64,000 nucleotides of DNA from Levilactobacillus suantsaiihabitans (GCF_004745505.1 NZ_RKLX01000007.1:56826-120825); one strand, 5' to 3'. Numbered from the stretch's first letter, positions 34,305-46,027 are shown. The notes: generated by a model from the sequence alone, not told the origin. A program made the numbers and translations.

Positions 34305-36251
34305 GTGGCTGATTACGAACACGAAACCAAAGCAGAACAGGCACGGGAATACGATGCCAGCCAGATTCAAGTCTTAGAGGGCTTGGAAGCGGTCCGGAAA
34401 CGGCCCGGGATGTACATTGGCTCGACGAGTGCCCAAGGCCTGCACCACTTGGTCTGGGAAATTGTGGATAACGGGATCGACGAAGCCTTGGCGGGCTTTG
34501 CCGACGAGATTCACGTGACCGTCAATAAGGACAACAGTGTAACCGTGACAGATAACGGGCGGGGGATCCCAATCGATATCCAAAAGAAGACGGGGAAACC
34601 CGCTTTGGAAACGGTCTTCACCATCCTGCACGCCGGGGGTAAATTCGGCGGTGGCGGCTACAAGGTCTCTGGTGGGCTGCACGGGGTTGGTGCGTCCGTG
34701 GTCAACGCGCTGTCGACCGAACTGGACGCCCAAGTCATCCGGGGTGGCAAAAAGTACGGGATCACCTTTAACCGTGGTCACGTGGTCACACCGATGCGTG
34801 TAGTTGAAGAGGGCTTGCCCGAAGACCAACACGGCACCATCGTGCACTTCTTGCCGGACCCAGACATTTTCCGGGACACGACGACGTTTGACATCAAGAC
34901 GTTGACCACCCGGATCCGGGAACTGGCCTTCTTAAACAAGGGCTTGCGGATCACGATCCGTGACGAACGCCCAGAAACACCAACGGAAGACGATTTCCTC
35001 TACGAAGGCGGGATTCGCCACTACGTTGATTATTTAAACGAAAACAAAGAAACCCTGTTCGAACCCCCAATTTACGTGGAAGGGCAGGAAAACGGCATTA
35101 CGGTGGAAGTGGCCTTACAGTACACTGACGACTACCACAACAACCTGTTGACGTTTACCAACAACATTCACACCTACGAAGGGGGGACCCACGAAGAAGG
35201 GTTCAAGCGGGCCTTGACGCGGGTCGTGAACGACTACGCGCGTCAAAACAAGCTGATGAAGGATAACGAGGCTAACCTGACCGGGGATGACGTCCGCGAA
35301 GGGTTAACGGCCGTCGTGTCCGTCAAGCACCCGGATCCCCAATTCGAAGGGCAGACTAAGACCAAGTTAGGTAACTCGGATGCCCGGACCGCCGTGGATC
35401 ATACGTTTGCCGACCACTTCATGCGCTTCTTGATGGAACATCCGGATGTGGCCAAGAAGATTGTCGACAAGGGGAACCTGGCGTCTAAGGCGCGGGTTGC
35501 CGCTAAACGGGCCCGGGAAGTCACCCGGAAGAAGAGTGGGCTAGAAATTTCTAACCTGCCTGGTAAATTGGCCGATAACACGTCCAAGGATCCCGAGATT
35601 TCCGAACTGTTCATCGTCGAAGGGGACTCCGCCGGTGGCTCTGCCAAGCAGGGCCGTTCGCGGTTGACGCAAGCCATCCTGCCAATTCGGGGGAAGATTT
35701 TGAACGTCGAAAAGGCCTCCATGGACCGGATCTTGGCCAACGAAGAAATTCGTTCGCTGTTTACCGCCATGGGCACGGGCTTTGGTAACGATTTTGACGT
35801 GGCCAAGGCCAACTACCACAAGCTCATCATCATGACCGATGCCGATGTCGATGGCGCCCACATTCGGACCCTGTTGTTAACGTTGGTCTACCGCTACATG
35901 CGGCCGTTGTTGGATGCTGGGTACGTGTACATCGCTTGTCCACCGCTGTATCGGGTGCGTCAAGGCAAGATGCAACGGTACTTAGACAGCGACGACGAAT
36001 TGAAAGACTTACTCGGCCAATTGCCACCAGCACCTAAGCCACAGATCCAACGATACAAAGGGTTAGGGGAAATGGATGCCGAACAGCTCTGGGACACCAC
36101 CATGAATCCGGAAAACCGGCGCTTATTGCGGGTCGATGCGGATGACGCCATCAATGCCGACCAAGTGTTTAGCATGTTGATGGGCGATAAAGTGGCTCCC
36201 CGGCGCGAATTCATCGAGGACAATGCCACCTTTGCCGAGTTGGATGTTTAG
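34305..36251 (+). CDS. gyrB: DNA gyrase subunit B
   Basis: 648 aa from a GTG. GHKL ATPase domain with the Asn/DNGRGIP motifs and [15 protein letters not shown], transducer domain, then the TOPRIM domain with [13 protein letters not shown] and the metal-binding DADVDGAH. With GyrA it introduces negative supercoils. The quinolone-determining region keeps the wild-type-like form. In an operon with recF (3-nt gap) and gyrA (31-nt gap). Confidence 0.98.
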   Translation: MADYEHETKAEQAREYDASQIQVLEGLEAVRKRPGMYIGSTSAQGLHHLVWEIVDNGIDEALAGFADEIHVTVNKDNSVTVTDNGRGIPIDIQKKTGKPALETVFTILHAGGKFGGGGYKVSGGLHGVGASVVNALSTELDAQVIRGGKKYGITFNRGHVVTPMRVVEEGLPEDQHGTIVHFLPDPDIFRDTTTFDIKTLTTRIRELAFLNKGLRITIRDERPETPTEDDFLYEGGIRHYVDYLNENKETLFEPPIYVEGQENGITVEVALQYTDDYHNNLLTFTNNIHTYEGGTHEEGFKRALTRVVNDYARQNKLMKDNEANLTGDDVREGLTAVVSVKHPDPQFEGQTKTKLGNSDARTAVDHTFADHFMRFLMEHPDVAKKIVDKGNLASKARVAAKRAREVTRKKSGLEISNLPGKLADNTSKDPEISELFIVEGDSAGGSAKQGRSRLTQAILPIRGKILNVEKASMDRILANEEIRSLFTAMGTGFGNDFDVAKANYHKLIIMTDADVDGAHIRTLLLTLVYRYMRPLLDAGYVYIACPPLYRVRQGKMQRYLDSDDELKDLLGQLPPAPKPQIQRYKGLGEMDAEQLWDTTMNPENRRLLRVDADDAINADQVFSMLMGDKVAPRREFIEDNATFAELDV

Positions 36252-36282
36252 TGAGTGTTAGGGAAGAACGGAGGGTAAAAAT

Positions 36283-38838
36283 TTGGCTGATGATCAAAAT
36301 TATTTAAGTCGGATTACCGACGTTGACCTGTCACAAACGATGCGCTCATCCTTCTTGGATTACGCAATGAGTGTGATTGTTCAACGGGCGTTACCGGACG
36401 TGCGGGATGGCTTGAAGCCAGTCCACCGCCGGATCTTGTACGATATGCATGAACTGGGGATTACCCCCGATAAGCCATTCCGGAAATCAGCCCGGATGGT
36501 CGGGGATGTCCTCGGGAAATATCACCCACATGGGGATTCCGCCGTGTACGAATCCATGGTGCGGATGGCCCAAGACTTCTCGTACCGTTACATGTTAGTC
36601 GACGGTCACGGGAACTTCGGGTCCGTCGATGGTGACGGGGCCGCCGCCATGCGGTATACCGAAGCGCGGTTGAGTAAGATTGCCATGGAAATGCTGCGGG
36701 ACATCAACAAGGATACGATCGATTTTCAAGACAACTATGATGGGTCCGAACGCGAACCCGTCGTCTTGCCATCACGGTTCCCGAACCTGTTAGTCAACGG
36801 GGCTTCCGGGATCGCCGTGGGGATGGCCACCAACATTCCGCCGCACAACTTGACGGAAGTGATCAGTGCACTGCACATCTTGATGAAAAACCCCGATGCC
36901 AGTCTGGCTGAGTTAATGGAGGCCTTACCAGGGCCCGACTTCCCAACCGGTGGGATCGTCATGGGGAAGGCCGCCATTCGCCGGGCTTACGAGACCGGGA
37001 AGGGTACCATTACCTTGCGGGCTAAGGTCGATATCGAAGAAGAAAAGAACGGCAAGCAACGGATCGTGGCCACGGAAATTCCGTACATGGTCAACAAGGC
37101 CAAGCTGATCGAACGGATCGCTGAATTGGCCCGGGACAAGCGGATCGAAGGCATTACCGATGTCAACGATGAAACCGACCGGACCGGGATGCGGATCGTC
37201 ATCGATGTCCGCCGCGATGCCAGTGCCGAAGTCATTTTAAACAACCTGTACAAGATGACCTTGATGCAGACCTCATTTGGGATCAACATGCTGGCTATCG
37301 TCAACGGAGCCCCGAAAGTACTGGGCTTAAAGGCCATCTTACAGTACTACCTGGAATTCCAGCTGCAGGTCATCAAGCGCCGGACGGCCTTCGAATTGCG
37401 CAAGGCTGAAGCGCGGGCCCACATCCTGGAAGGGTTGCGAATCGCCTTAGACCACATCGATGCCATCATCACGATCATTCGCCAGTCGCAAACGGCGGAA
37501 GTCGCTAAAAATGAATTGATGACACGCTACAGCCTGTCAGACAAGCAATCGCAAGCCATTTTGGACATGCGGTTGGTTCGCCTGACCGGTTTGGAACGCG
37601 AAAAGGTCGAAAAGGAATACAACGATGTCATGGCGAACATCAAGGACTACAAGGAAATCTTGGCCTCCAAGGACCGCCAACAAGACATCATTTACCAAGA
37701 ATTGTTAGACATTCAAAACAAGTTTGGGGATGCCCGGCGGACCGAATTGATGGTCGGCGAAGTCCTCAGCTTGGAAGACGAAGACTTGATCGCCGAAGAA
37801 GACGTCGTGGTTTCCTTGACGCACAACGGCTACATCAAGCGCTTGCCAACGTCTGAATTCAAGGCACAAAACCGCGGTGGTAAAGGGGTTCAAGGCATGG
37901 GCGTGCACGATGATGACTTCATCGAACACCTCGTGGCGACCTCCACGCACGACATGTTGTTGTTCTTCACCAACACTGGGAAGGTCTACCGCATGAAGGG
38001 CTACGAAATCCCTGAATACGGCCGGACCGCCAAGGGAATCCCCGTGATCAACCTGCTGGGGATCAACAACAACGAGCACGTGCAAGCCGTCATCAACGTT
38101 GCTAATCCGGGTGAAAACGAACAGCGTGATCTGTTCTTCACCACGGTCCAAGGCACGGTCAAGCGGACGCCAGTCGATGAGTTTGCCAATATCCGCAGCA
38201 ATGGTCTGAAAGCCATCAACCTGAAGGAAGACGACGAACTGATCGATGTTGCCATCATCAATGCCGACGCCAACATGATCATCGGGACCCACTTGGGGTA
38301 CGCCGTGAGCTTTGCGGCCCAAGACGTGCGCTCGATGGGTCGCTCGGCCACTGGTGTGCGCGGGATTCGCCTGCGTGACCACGACTACGTGATTGGCGCC
38401 AGCGTCTTGAAGCCCGACAGTCGCGTGTTTGTCATTTCCGAAAAGGGTTATGGGAAGCAAACGGCCGCCAGTGAATACCCAATCAAGGGACGTGGTGGTA
38501 AAGGAATCAAGACGGTCAACGTGACGACCAAGAACGGACCGTTGGCCGGGCTGACTACCTTAGACGGTGACGAAGATATCATGTTGGTCACCGATAAAGG
38601 GGTCATGATCCGCTTTAGCGGCAGTGACGTTTCCGAAACGGGTCGGGCTACCTTAGGGGTACACCTGATTCGTTTGGCAGACGACACCACGGTCGCTACC
38701 ATGGCCAAGGTCGACAAAGAAGACGACAGCGCTGACGATGATGCCGATGCAGACAACAGTGCCGCTAGTGAGACGGCACCGGCTGCTGCACCAGACAACG
38801 CCGCAACGACGCCGGATTCGGATGCGCCGGAAGCTTAA
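36283..38838 (+). CDS. gyrA: DNA gyrase subunit A
   Basis: 851 aa from a TTG with GGAGG upstream. The breakage-reunion domain has the active Tyr125 (AAMRYTE) and the quinolone region [12 protein letters not shown] with Ser86 and Glu90, i.e. the susceptible residues. The C-terminal beta-pinwheel has the GyrA box [10 protein letters not shown] (about 530). The last 45 residues are an acidic, Ala-rich tail, longer than in many relatives. Followed by a strong terminator. Confidence 0.98.
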   Translation: MADDQNYLSRITDVDLSQTMRSSFLDYAMSVIVQRALPDVRDGLKPVHRRILYDMHELGITPDKPFRKSARMVGDVLGKYHPHGDSAVYESMVRMAQDFSYRYMLVDGHGNFGSVDGDGAAAMRYTEARLSKIAMEMLRDINKDTIDFQDNYDGSEREPVVLPSRFPNLLVNGASGIAVGMATNIPPHNLTEVISALHILMKNPDASLAELMEALPGPDFPTGGIVMGKAAIRRAYETGKGTITLRAKVDIEEEKNGKQRIVATEIPYMVNKAKLIERIAELARDKRIEGITDVNDETDRTGMRIVIDVRRDASAEVILNNLYKMTLMQTSFGINMLAIVNGAPKVLGLKAILQYYLEFQLQVIKRRTAFELRKAEARAHILEGLRIALDHIDAIITIIRQSQTAEVAKNELMTRYSLSDKQSQAILDMRLVRLTGLEREKVEKEYNDVMANIKDYKEILASKDRQQDIIYQELLDIQNKFGDARRTELMVGEVLSLEDEDLIAEEDVVVSLTHNGYIKRLPTSEFKAQNRGGKGVQGMGVHDDDFIEHLVATSTHDMLLFFTNTGKVYRMKGYEIPEYGRTAKGIPVINLLGINNNEHVQAVINVANPGENEQRDLFFTTVQGTVKRTPVDEFANIRSNGLKAINLKEDDELIDVAIINADANMIIGTHLGYAVSFAAQDVRSMGRSATGVRGIRLRDHDYVIGASVLKPDSRVFVISEKGYGKQTAASEYPIKGRGGKGIKTVNVTTKNGPLAGLTTLDGDEDIMLVTDKGVMIRFSGSDVSETGRATLGVHLIRLADDTTVATMAKVDKEDDSADDDADADNSAASETAPAAAPDNAATTPDSDAPEA

Positions 38839-38862
38839 TTAAAAGATCAATATAGTCATAAA

Positions 38863-38918
38863 AATCAGCGTGGTACCTTTGAGTCGTTAGACGATTGGGT
38901 ACGGCGCTGATTTTTTTT
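38863..38918 (+). terminator. Terminator of the gyrBA operon
   Basis: AATCAGCG-TG-GTACC...GGTAC-GG-CGCTGATT followed by eight T in total. Confidence 0.85.
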
Positions 38919-39234
38919 GCGTAGCATCAAAATTCCTACCGGATGGTTGCGGGGAGGAATCTTTTGTCCACAAGTCTACTTGTAGACGTAAACACTGAAA
39001 GTAAAACGATTAACCCAATGGAACTCGAACTGGCTGAAAGCCTGAATAGTAGCCATTCGTAGCTTATGTTTTCTCATAGGCCGATTGGTGTTTCATAACA
39101 ACCAACCCCACGCGTTGCCAGCTTAAAGTCACCACCTGATTTTAATTTAAAAAGGAATTGTTTGTAAGAATTTTCATTGATACGCTGGAGACACGGCTAT
39201 TTGCAAGCCATTATTTTTCAGGGAGGGTTTTGTT
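38919..39234. other. Intergenic region with palindrome and a micro-ORF
   Basis: Contains the perfect palindrome-like GTCTAC-TT-GTAGAC (38974-38987). A 32-codon TTG frame (38964-39062) begins 6 nt after GGGGAGGA and reads MSTSLLVDVNTESKTINPM and so on; the ribosome site is good but nothing supports its expression, and it may be a gene remnant. Confidence 0.4.
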
Positions 39235-41070
39235 ATGGGTAAACATCATTGGCAACATGTCTTAATGGGCACACTCTTGGTTCCAGCATTGATCGCGGGG
39301 AGTGGTGAGTTCTCGACGATCACGGCGAATGCCAAGACTGTAAAGGTCACGACCAAGACGGACCGCTACGCTGCACCGACCGCACAACCGGGGTACAAGA
39401 CGGTGCCGAAGAAATACAAGCGGTCCATTCCCATTCAAATTTTAGGTATCAATGACCTGCATGGGGGGCTGGAGACTACGGGCTCCGTCAATATCGGGAC
39501 GAAGACCTACGAGGGGGTCGGGACGGTCACGCGGCTAGCGGCTGGCTTGGATCAAGCCCAAAACCACTTTAAAAAAGTCCAACACTCTAAGAATACCTTT
39601 CGGGTAGAGGCGGGCGATATGGTCGGGGCCTCACCGGCGAATTCAACGCTGCTGGCGCATGAATCCACGATGCACGCGTTAACAGCCATGAAATTTCAGG
39701 TGGGGACGCTGGGAAATCACGAATTCGATCACGGCCTGGGCGAGTTCAACCGAATCCTGACCGGGAAAAAGCCAGCCACCACGGCATCTTCGCTGATTCA
39801 AAAGTATCCGCATCAAAATTCGAAGATCAAACTCGTGGTTGCCAACGTGGTCAAGAAGAGCAATCATAAGCGCCCTTACGGCTACCAGCCTTACGTCATC
39901 AAAACGGTCAAGGCCCACGGTAAAAAGGCAAAGGTGGGCTTCATCGGGATTGAAACGACTGATCTGCCTAGTTTGACGCTCCTGCAAAACTACCAGGATT
40001 ATCAAATCTTGGATGAAGCGCAGACTATTAAGAAGTATGACCGCATTTTAAACAAGAAGGGCGTCAAGGCAGTCGTCGTCCTGGCCCATACCGGGGTCTC
40101 GACTTACGGTAAGCAAACCAGTGGGTCGGCCGTCGACATTTTAAAGAAGGTCAACCAAACGGATCCTAAGAATAACGTGGGCCTGTACGTGGCCGGCCAT
40201 TCCCATCAATACGCCAACGCGACGGTGGGGAAGACGCGCGTCGTGCAGGCGGTGTACACGGGGAAGGCCTACAACAACACCCAAGGGTACATCAGTCCTA
40301 AGACTGGGAAATTCATGCGCTTAGTGTCACACGTCTATCCGGTTCTGCCGAAGAGTCAGGCGCCGAAGGTCAAGGACAATGCTAAGGTATCGGCCATCGT
40401 GGCGGATGCCAACAAGCGGGTCGCTCCGCAGGTCAATGCGGTGATCGGTCAAGCCGCTACCGCCACCACAATTACGGGGCGTCTCAACAACTCTAAGACC
40501 ATGGAAAATGCGGCTGGGGAACTGGTCGTCGACGGGCAGTTGTATGAAGCCAATAAATTAGGCACTAAGGCCGACTTTGCGATGACCAACAATGGCGGTG
40601 TGCGGGCTGATCTGGCAGTCAAACCGGACAAGTCGATCACCTGGGGCGCGGCCACGGCCGTTCAGCCATTTGGCAACATCCTGCAAGTCGTCGAGATGAC
40701 GGGTCAGCAGATCAAAGATGCGTTGAACCAGCAGTATGATGAGAAACAGGCCTACTACCTGCAGATTGCCGGGCTGCATTACACCTACACAGACAATCCG
40801 GCTGGTGGCGTCGACACGCCTTACCAGGTGGCTGATATCACCAAGGCCAACGGCGATCCATTGGAGATGAATGCGACCTACAACGTCGTCATCAATGATT
40901 TCTTGCATGGTGGTGGCGATAACTTCGCGGCCTTTAAGGACACCAAGATCGTGGCGTCAGTGGGGACGGATACGGATACTTTTGTCAATTACATCAAGGA
41001 TATGACGGCAGCGGGGACGCCGGTTCAAGCACCAAAATTGGATCGGAAGGTTTATCTCGGCAGCCATTAA
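39235..41070 (+). CDS. Secreted 5'-nucleotidase / 2',3'-cyclic phosphodiesterase
   Basis: 611 aa. Signal peptide (residues 1-33, cleavage near ANAK), then a metallophosphatase domain with ILGINDLHGG (metal ligands Asp and His, about 73-82), GDMVGASPANS, GNHEFDHG (about 160) and VAGHSHQYAN (about 320). The C-terminal 5'-nucleotidase domain has MTNNGGVRADL and the Asp-Asn-Phe-region HGGGDNFAAF that stack the base. Substrates of this UshA/YfkN group are extracellular nucleotides; the product nucleosides are imported. No LPXTG or transmembrane tail, so it is released. Followed by repeat b3 and a terminator. Confidence 0.9.
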   Translation: MGKHHWQHVLMGTLLVPALIAGSGEFSTITANAKTVKVTTKTDRYAAPTAQPGYKTVPKKYKRSIPIQILGINDLHGGLETTGSVNIGTKTYEGVGTVTRLAAGLDQAQNHFKKVQHSKNTFRVEAGDMVGASPANSTLLAHESTMHALTAMKFQVGTLGNHEFDHGLGEFNRILTGKKPATTASSLIQKYPHQNSKIKLVVANVVKKSNHKRPYGYQPYVIKTVKAHGKKAKVGFIGIETTDLPSLTLLQNYQDYQILDEAQTIKKYDRILNKKGVKAVVVLAHTGVSTYGKQTSGSAVDILKKVNQTDPKNNVGLYVAGHSHQYANATVGKTRVVQAVYTGKAYNNTQGYISPKTGKFMRLVSHVYPVLPKSQAPKVKDNAKVSAIVADANKRVAPQVNAVIGQAATATTITGRLNNSKTMENAAGELVVDGQLYEANKLGTKADFAMTNNGGVRADLAVKPDKSITWGAATAVQPFGNILQVVEMTGQQIKDALNQQYDEKQAYYLQIAGLHYTYTDNPAGGVDTPYQVADITKANGDPLEMNATYNVVINDFLHGGGDNFAAFKDTKIVASVGTDTDTFVNYIKDMTAAGTPVQAPKLDRKVYLGSH

Positions 41071-41081
41071 GGACCAGAAAA

Positions 41082-41171
41082 GAGAGTGAAACTGGCTGCC
41101 TTTGGACGCACGCTTCAGCTAGATAAGGGAATGCGAAAGAGCCTAGGAAGGTTTTATCCTAGGCTCTTTTT
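41082..41171 (+). repeat. 3'-UTR repeat copy b3 with terminator
   Basis: AGAGAGTGAAACTGGCTGCC, TTTGGACGCACGCTTCAGCT, then AAAGAGCCTAGGA/TCCTAGGCTCTTTTT (41137-41171), an 11-bp perfect terminator stem. Confidence 0.8.
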
Positions 41172-41466
41172 GCTGGGGCGAGCCCGGTTAGCTGATGGAC
41201 AATTTAATTGTGCCCATCGGCTATAGTTTAAATAATAAACGTTTCTACTGGCAATTTTTCGGGGAAGTGACTATACTCGGTCTAGACCATGAAAACGACA
41301 GTTGGCGTCGACCACCAGGGGGTTGAGGCTGGCGACGATTTGAAGTGAACCGATTGAGCCAAATGGGGATTGCGGGATTAAGGGGCTTAACTGCTAATCC
41401 GGCAAAAGGAATGAAAACTGTTAATTTTAGAAAATTGCGTCCCTTGGGGATGTGGAGGAGGACATG
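41172..41466. other. Intergenic region upstream of the surface protein gene
   Basis: Holds a TATACT -10 (about 41272) with CTGGCA 18 bp upstream as possible promoter; otherwise featureless to me. Confidence 0.45.
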
Positions 41467-43872
41467 ATGACAAGCAATTGGCGGACACAAGTCCATGAAG
41501 TCAACTTTATCTTGAAGGTAGGGGTCGTTGTCAGTGTGGCGTTGGGTGGCTGGGAGTGGCGTAGCTTCCAACCGGTCCCAGCCGCAGCGAACCGCGTCGT
41601 AGCGACCACCAGAAGCGCGTGGGGGACCACGGCCTCTGGCCAGTCGGGGACGTCTAAGTGGACGCTGCACAATGGGGTGTTGCGCCTGGAAGCCGGCCAA
41701 TTGGCGCGGAATCCAACGTGGCAGCAGTACGCCAGCGAGGTGCAAGAGATCCAAGTCCTAGGACCGGTACAATTACCCGCCAATAGTGCCGGCCTATTTG
41801 CGGATTTCACGCAGCTCCAGCAAGTCAGTGGTTTCACACAGTTGGATACCAGTCGGGTCACCAATATGGCGCGGATGTTTCAAAATGTCGAACTGTTAAG
41901 GACGCTGGATTTGAGTCACTGGGACGTGAGCCACGTGACGTCGATGTGGATGATGTTTTGGGATGACGATAGCCTCAGCACACTCAAACTCACGGGCTGG
42001 CGGACACCGAGTTTAACGAACATGAATGGAATGTTTGCCAAGACGGCGCTGAGTGGCCTGGACCTCGATGATTGGGACGTGAGCCACGTTACCGATATGG
42101 GCTCGATGTTTGATGAGATGCCGTACCTGCAGTACTTGGCTATCGATGATTGGCAAACGGGCCAGGTGACCAACATGGGGTGGATGTTTGCGGAAACGCC
42201 CCGGTTAAGCGGTCCGGATATCCAGGAGTGGGACACGCATCAGGTGACTCGCATGGACGATATGTTTATCGACAGTGGGGTGCGGTGGCTGGATCTGCAT
42301 CACTGGGACGTCAGCCACGTGACGGACATGGACGAGATGTTTCGGCTCTGTGAGCGGTTGACTCACCTGGACGTCGCCGGCTGGCAAACGGGACGAGTCA
42401 CGAATATGGACCGGATGTTTCAGGGCGTTCCGGCCACCACGCTGGCGGTTTCGGACTGGGATGTCAGTCACGTGACGTCGATGACGCAGATGTTTCGTGA
42501 CGTGGGGGTGCCGGCGTTAGACCTGGCTCACTGGGACGTCCGCCACGTGGAAAATTTCGAGCAAATGTTTGGCCGGGCGCGGATAAAGACGCTCGATGTG
42601 AGTGGCTGGCAAACGGCACGGGCGGCCAGTATGCAAAAGATGTTTATTTATGCGCTCGTGAAAAATTTGGACCTGTCGGGATTTGACATGACCCATTTGG
42701 ACTATCGCCCCAATGATGTCTTTTGGACGGATGGGCGCGTCGAGGACATGCTGGCGTATATGCCGGCATTGAAGACGGTGCGGCTGGGACCGAAGAACTT
42801 GCTGCTGGATGCGCACGGCTACACGGTCGGTCTGGGACTGACGAACATGGACGAGCAAAAAGATAGTCAATGGCAGGCCGTGGGGACAGGAACGGTGGCG
42901 CATCCGCAGGGCCAGTTGCTGAGCGTTGCTGAACTGGAGCACCACTACACGTCGGCGATGGCCGATACCTACGTACGGGTCCCCAAGTTGCGTGACCTGC
43001 GAATCGACTACCAGGATATTGACACGCATCAGAAACTGGCGCCGTCGCAAACTCAACAGGGGCTTCTGGGGTCAATGTATACGCTGACGCCTTTGCTGAT
43101 TCCGGGCTATGAATTTGTCCGGAGTAGTACCGATAGTCTGTTCGGTGACTTTATGGAAGATCCGGTGGCGGTCCAGCTGTACTATCGCCGGATGGCAGTG
43201 AAGCCGGACCCGGGACCTGATCCGGACCCAGATCCTGATCCTAAGCCAGACCCGGAACCCAATCCGGAACCAACGCCAGACCCCGATCCTGATCCGGAGC
43301 CCAACCCGGAACCCAACCCGGAACCCAACCCGGAACCCAACCCGGAACCGACGCCAGACCCAAATCCGACGCCTGATCCAGGGCCCAGTCCGGAGCCCAA
43401 TCCTAATCCAAATCCCAATCCAGAGCCGACGCCTGAGCCGAATCCCAACCCTGAACCGAACCCTGATCCGGCGCCAGACCCGAACCCAGGCCCCAACCCA
43501 AGCCCAAATCCAACACCAACGCCGAATCCAGGATTAACACCGGCCCCCACGCCGCAACCGCAACCAGTCCAGCCCATTGAATCTGGGGATGCGGCCGACC
43601 AAGTCACCCCGCAACCCGACCAGCCGGTACAGACGGGAAATTCTGGTGATCTGATTATGCCAGAAAACCGGCCAGCTGAGTCACGGTCAGCGCAACGCCA
43701 GCGGGGACAACAGCCAGCAAAACAGTCAATGCAGTCAAGACAATCACCGGCTGCCGCGCAACCAGCCAACCAACAATTACCCGCGACGGGGGAGCAGTTG
43801 TCCCGGGTAGCGCTGATTTGGGGAAGTCTATTGTTAGGCGGATTGGGTTGGTGTTGGTGGCGTAAGCGGTAA
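41467..43872 (+). CDS. LPXTG surface protein with BspA-type repeats and Pro-rich stalk
   Basis: 801 aa from the ATG at 41467 (GGAGGAGG 5 nt upstream). Signal-like hydrophobic stretch (residues 13-28); from about 120 to 430 around ten 24- to 40-residue DUF285/BspA-like leucine-rich units of the form W(D/Q)-VSHVT-DM-MF; a MucBP-like domain ([20 protein letters not shown], about 520); a Pro-Asp/Glu/Asn-rich stalk of about 120 residues built from two-residue P-x steps; finally LPATGE, a membrane helix and WWRKR. It is sortase-anchored to the wall and likely adhesive. Four exact 12-bp tandem repeats lie in the stalk DNA at 43300-43347. Confidence 0.92.
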   Translation: MTSNWRTQVHEVNFILKVGVVVSVALGGWEWRSFQPVPAAANRVVATTRSAWGTTASGQSGTSKWTLHNGVLRLEAGQLARNPTWQQYASEVQEIQVLGPVQLPANSAGLFADFTQLQQVSGFTQLDTSRVTNMARMFQNVELLRTLDLSHWDVSHVTSMWMMFWDDDSLSTLKLTGWRTPSLTNMNGMFAKTALSGLDLDDWDVSHVTDMGSMFDEMPYLQYLAIDDWQTGQVTNMGWMFAETPRLSGPDIQEWDTHQVTRMDDMFIDSGVRWLDLHHWDVSHVTDMDEMFRLCERLTHLDVAGWQTGRVTNMDRMFQGVPATTLAVSDWDVSHVTSMTQMFRDVGVPALDLAHWDVRHVENFEQMFGRARIKTLDVSGWQTARAASMQKMFIYALVKNLDLSGFDMTHLDYRPNDVFWTDGRVEDMLAYMPALKTVRLGPKNLLLDAHGYTVGLGLTNMDEQKDSQWQAVGTGTVAHPQGQLLSVAELEHHYTSAMADTYVRVPKLRDLRIDYQDIDTHQKLAPSQTQQGLLGSMYTLTPLLIPGYEFVRSSTDSLFGDFMEDPVAVQLYYRRMAVKPDPGPDPDPDPDPKPDPEPNPEPTPDPDPDPEPNPEPNPEPNPEPNPEPTPDPNPTPDPGPSPEPNPNPNPNPEPTPEPNPNPEPNPDPAPDPNPGPNPSPNPTPTPNPGLTPAPTPQPQPVQPIESGDAADQVTPQPDQPVQTGNSGDLIMPENRPAESRSAQRQRGQQPAKQSMQSRQSPAAAQPANQQLPATGEQLSRVALIWGSLLLGGLGWCWWRKR
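43300..43347 (+). repeat. 12-bp tandem repeat in the stalk of the surface protein
   Basis: CCCAACCCGGAA four times without change; each unit encodes PNPE. Copy number changes would keep the frame and alter stalk length. Confidence 0.9.
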
Positions 43873-43977
43873 TCATAGGTGTGATTTATACAACTACTAA
43901 TTGTTTTGCCGGATTAGATACTGAAGTGAGCAATTTATTTGAAGCTGATGGCGGCTAACTAAGCTTGTTATAATCAA

Positions 43978-44002
43978 AATTATTTAAAATATTTAAATAA
44001 TT
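43978..44002. promoter_or_regulatory. AT-rich inverted repeat upstream of the HTH regulator
   Basis: AATTATTTAAA, 3-nt spacer ATA, TTTAAATAATT: 11-bp perfect arms, 82 nt before the regulator start. Likely operator. Confidence 0.6.
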
Positions 44003-44083
44003 GTATATGATTTAATCTGTTTACTTTATTGCACCGATTTGGTATCTTAGCAGTAACAACTCAATCAGAGGGGAGAAGGGACG

Positions 44084-44887
44084 ATGACGGGAGAATCGGT
44101 CGGTCGTTATTTGCAGCAGTGCCGCCAACAACGAGGGGTGGCGTTGACTGCCTTAGCAACGCGCGTGTGTCCACTGGACGTTTTGGCGGCAATTGAACAG
44201 GGGCAGCGCTCCCCCAGCGTGGCCCAGTTGACCCAACTGTACCAACAACTGGGAATCGTACGCAACCGGCCCTTGCCGCAGAGCTATCCCATTCGGCGTC
44301 TCCCCGTGTTTGACCGGCGACTGCAATCTTGGTGGCAAAAGCAGGCATACGGTCAACTGGTGGCCAATGTGGCCGCTGGTGACGTGCTGCGCCAGTTGAC
44401 CACTGACACGGATCGCCAGGCCATCCTGTATTACTATGGCCGCTCGCTGGCGGCAATCGGGGATGTGGAGGCCGCCCAGTTACATTTACGCGCGGGCCTG
44501 ATGTTTATGACCCCCCAATCCCCGCAAGTCTACCGCTCGCTAGACCTCTTGTTACTGGCGGCGGAAAATAGCGTTAGGGACCTCACAACGCCCGAACCGG
44601 ATCTGTCGGGTTTTGACCGGGCGGTGACGGTCATCCGGGAGGGCCGGGTAAGAGATGCGCCGGAAAATTTGACGTTGGTTTTTTACCAATATGCCCAAGC
44701 ACAGCTGAACTTAAACCGGCCGCAAGCAGCGATTACCTTGTTACGCGAGGCCATCGCCTGGGATGTGCAGCACCAGACGACCTATCTCTTGCCGGATTGT
44801 TATCTCTTGCTTGCGCTGGCGTTGAAAATGACGCAACCGGAACGGGCGGCATTCTTTCATCTTGCCGATCAGCCCGAAAAATTTTAA
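44084..44887 (+). CDS. XRE-type helix-turn-helix regulator, Rgg/PlcR-like architecture
   Basis: 267 aa. N-terminal XRE domain: VGRYLQQCRQQRGVALTALATRVCPLDVLAAIEQGQRSPSVAQLTQL (residues 6-52). The remaining 200 residues are helical with repeated Leu/Ala/Tyr spacing as in TPR-like peptide-sensing domains (Rgg, PlcR, MutR), which respond to small exported peptides. No short peptide gene was identified next to it, so peptide control is speculative. GGGGAGAAGGG precedes the ATG. Directly follows the surface protein gene, which it may control. Confidence 0.7.
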   Translation: MTGESVGRYLQQCRQQRGVALTALATRVCPLDVLAAIEQGQRSPSVAQLTQLYQQLGIVRNRPLPQSYPIRRLPVFDRRLQSWWQKQAYGQLVANVAAGDVLRQLTTDTDRQAILYYYGRSLAAIGDVEAAQLHLRAGLMFMTPQSPQVYRSLDLLLLAAENSVRDLTTPEPDLSGFDRAVTVIREGRVRDAPENLTLVFYQYAQAQLNLNRPQAAITLLREAIAWDVQHQTTYLLPDCYLLLALALKMTQPERAAFFHLADQPEKF

Positions 44888-44975
44888 AGAAGTTGCGAGA
44901 TTCAAAAATATTTGGCGATTTTTTACGGAGTTGATGGGTGTAACGTAAGTAAGCAACCCATCGGTCGGCCCCGAT

Positions 44976-45004
44976 TTGCTTCAGAATTAAATCTATGCTA
45001 TACT
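44976..45004 (+). promoter_or_regulatory. Promoter of rpsF-ssb-rpsR
   Basis: TTGCTT (44976-44981), 17-bp spacer with TG extension, TATACT (44999-45004). Confidence 0.7.
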
Positions 45005-45007
45005 ACT

Positions 45008-45080
45008 AGCTTGTGAGTATCTGGCTTACGCTAGTGTCTCTCCTTGCTTCCGCATTGCAGCGGGGGCCTGAAGTCCATAA
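45008..45080 (+). promoter_or_regulatory. Structured rpsF leader, possible S6:S18 binding site
   Basis: After the promoter come a small hairpin (CTGGCTTACGCTAG) and GCTTCCGC-ATTGCA-GCGGGGGC, an 8-bp stem with two G-T pairs. A CCG-containing hairpin in this place is the known S6:S18 autoregulatory element in other bacteria; match is by position and shape only. Confidence 0.45.
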
Positions 45081-45095
45081 GGAGGTGTAACATTC

Positions 45096-45392
45096 ATGGA
45101 AACTACTAAATACGAAATCACCTACATCATTCGTCCAGACCTTGACGATGCCGCTAAGACCGCTTTGGTTGAACGCTTCGACAAGTTACTGACTGACAAC
45201 GGTGCAGAATTGATCAACTCGAAAGACTGGTCAAAGCGTCGGTTCGCATACGAAATTGGTGGCTTTAACGAAGGTATCTACCACGTTATCACGTTAAACG
45301 CAACTAATGACGAAGCCTTAAACGAATTCGACCGTTTATCCAAGATCAATGACAGCATCTTACGTCACATGATCGTTAAGCGCGAAGACTAA
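45096..45392 (+). CDS. rpsF: 30S ribosomal protein bS6
   Basis: 98 aa, family length. [18 protein letters not shown] at the N-terminus and the [18 protein letters not shown] strand pair are characteristic. Binds bS18 and 16S rRNA in the central domain. AAGGAGGTG lies 9 nt upstream. First gene of the rpsF-ssb-rpsR operon (gaps 35 and 27 nt). Confidence 0.98.
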   Translation: METTKYEITYIIRPDLDDAAKTALVERFDKLLTDNGAELINSKDWSKRRFAYEIGGFNEGIYHVITLNATNDEALNEFDRLSKINDSILRHMIVKRED

Positions 45393-45427
45393 TTTAAACT
45401 TTAATTTTTGAGAGGAGTTATTCAGCA

Positions 45428-46000
45428 ATGATCAACCGAGTAGTACTTACTGGCCGACTGACACGGGATGTTGACTTACGCTACACCCAAGGCGGTGCTG
45501 CTGTTGCCACCTTCACGCTGGCCGTTGATCGGCGGTTCACCAACAAATCTGGTGAACGGGAAGCTGATTTCGTAAGTTGTGTCATTTGGCGCAAATCTGC
45601 GGAAAACTTTGCTAACTTTTTCCACAAGGGGTCCCTTGTCGGAATTGAAGGGCGCATCCAGACCCGGAATTACGAAAATCAACAAGGCCAACGTGTTTAC
45701 GTTACCGAAGTTGTTGTCGAGGACTTTTCGTTCCTTGAACCGCGTTCTCGCAACGCGAACAACAACGCCGGGGGTAACTACAATGGCGGTTCCATGAATA
45801 ATAATGCTCCTCAGCAGAATCAGAATCAAAATGCCAACCCGTACACGAGTGGGAATCCAGCTCAGTCTGGTCCAGCTCAAAATACGACGCCAAATCCTGG
45901 AAACAACAATCAGGGGAACGCTGGGAACAATAACGCAGCCGATCCGTTTGCCAATTCCGGTGATTCCATTGACATTTCCGATGATGATTTACCGTTCTAA
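45428..46000 (+). CDS. ssb: Single-stranded DNA-binding protein
   Basis: 190 aa. OB fold in residues 1-105 ([23 protein letters not shown]...), then a flexible Asn/Gln/Gly/Pro-rich linker of about 75 residues, ending in the acidic tip DDDLPF that recruits repair and replication proteins. Longer and more Asn-rich linker than in Bacillus. Between rpsF and rpsR as usual. Confidence 0.97.
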   Translation: MINRVVLTGRLTRDVDLRYTQGGAAVATFTLAVDRRFTNKSGEREADFVSCVIWRKSAENFANFFHKGSLVGIEGRIQTRNYENQQGQRVYVTEVVVEDFSFLEPRSRNANNNAGGNYNGGSMNNNAPQQNQNQNANPYTSGNPAQSGPAQNTTPNPGNNNQGNAGNNNAADPFANSGDSIDISDDDLPF

Positions 46001-46027
46001 TTTCTAAATACGAGGAGGGAATTTCCT

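Noticed and set aside
37705..38460. Long minus-strand frames within gyrA, gyrB, dnaN and dnaB
   Set aside because: Shadows of well-defined core genes on the opposite strand.
43203..43560. CRISPR-like periodic sequence
   Set aside because: Periodicity of 6 and 12 bp encodes P-x repeats in frame; no spacers and no cas genes.
43182..43769. Long Gly-rich open frame antisense to the surface protein
   Set aside because: Mirror image of the Pro-rich stalk (CCG/CCA codons read as GG-x); no ribosome site or start support.
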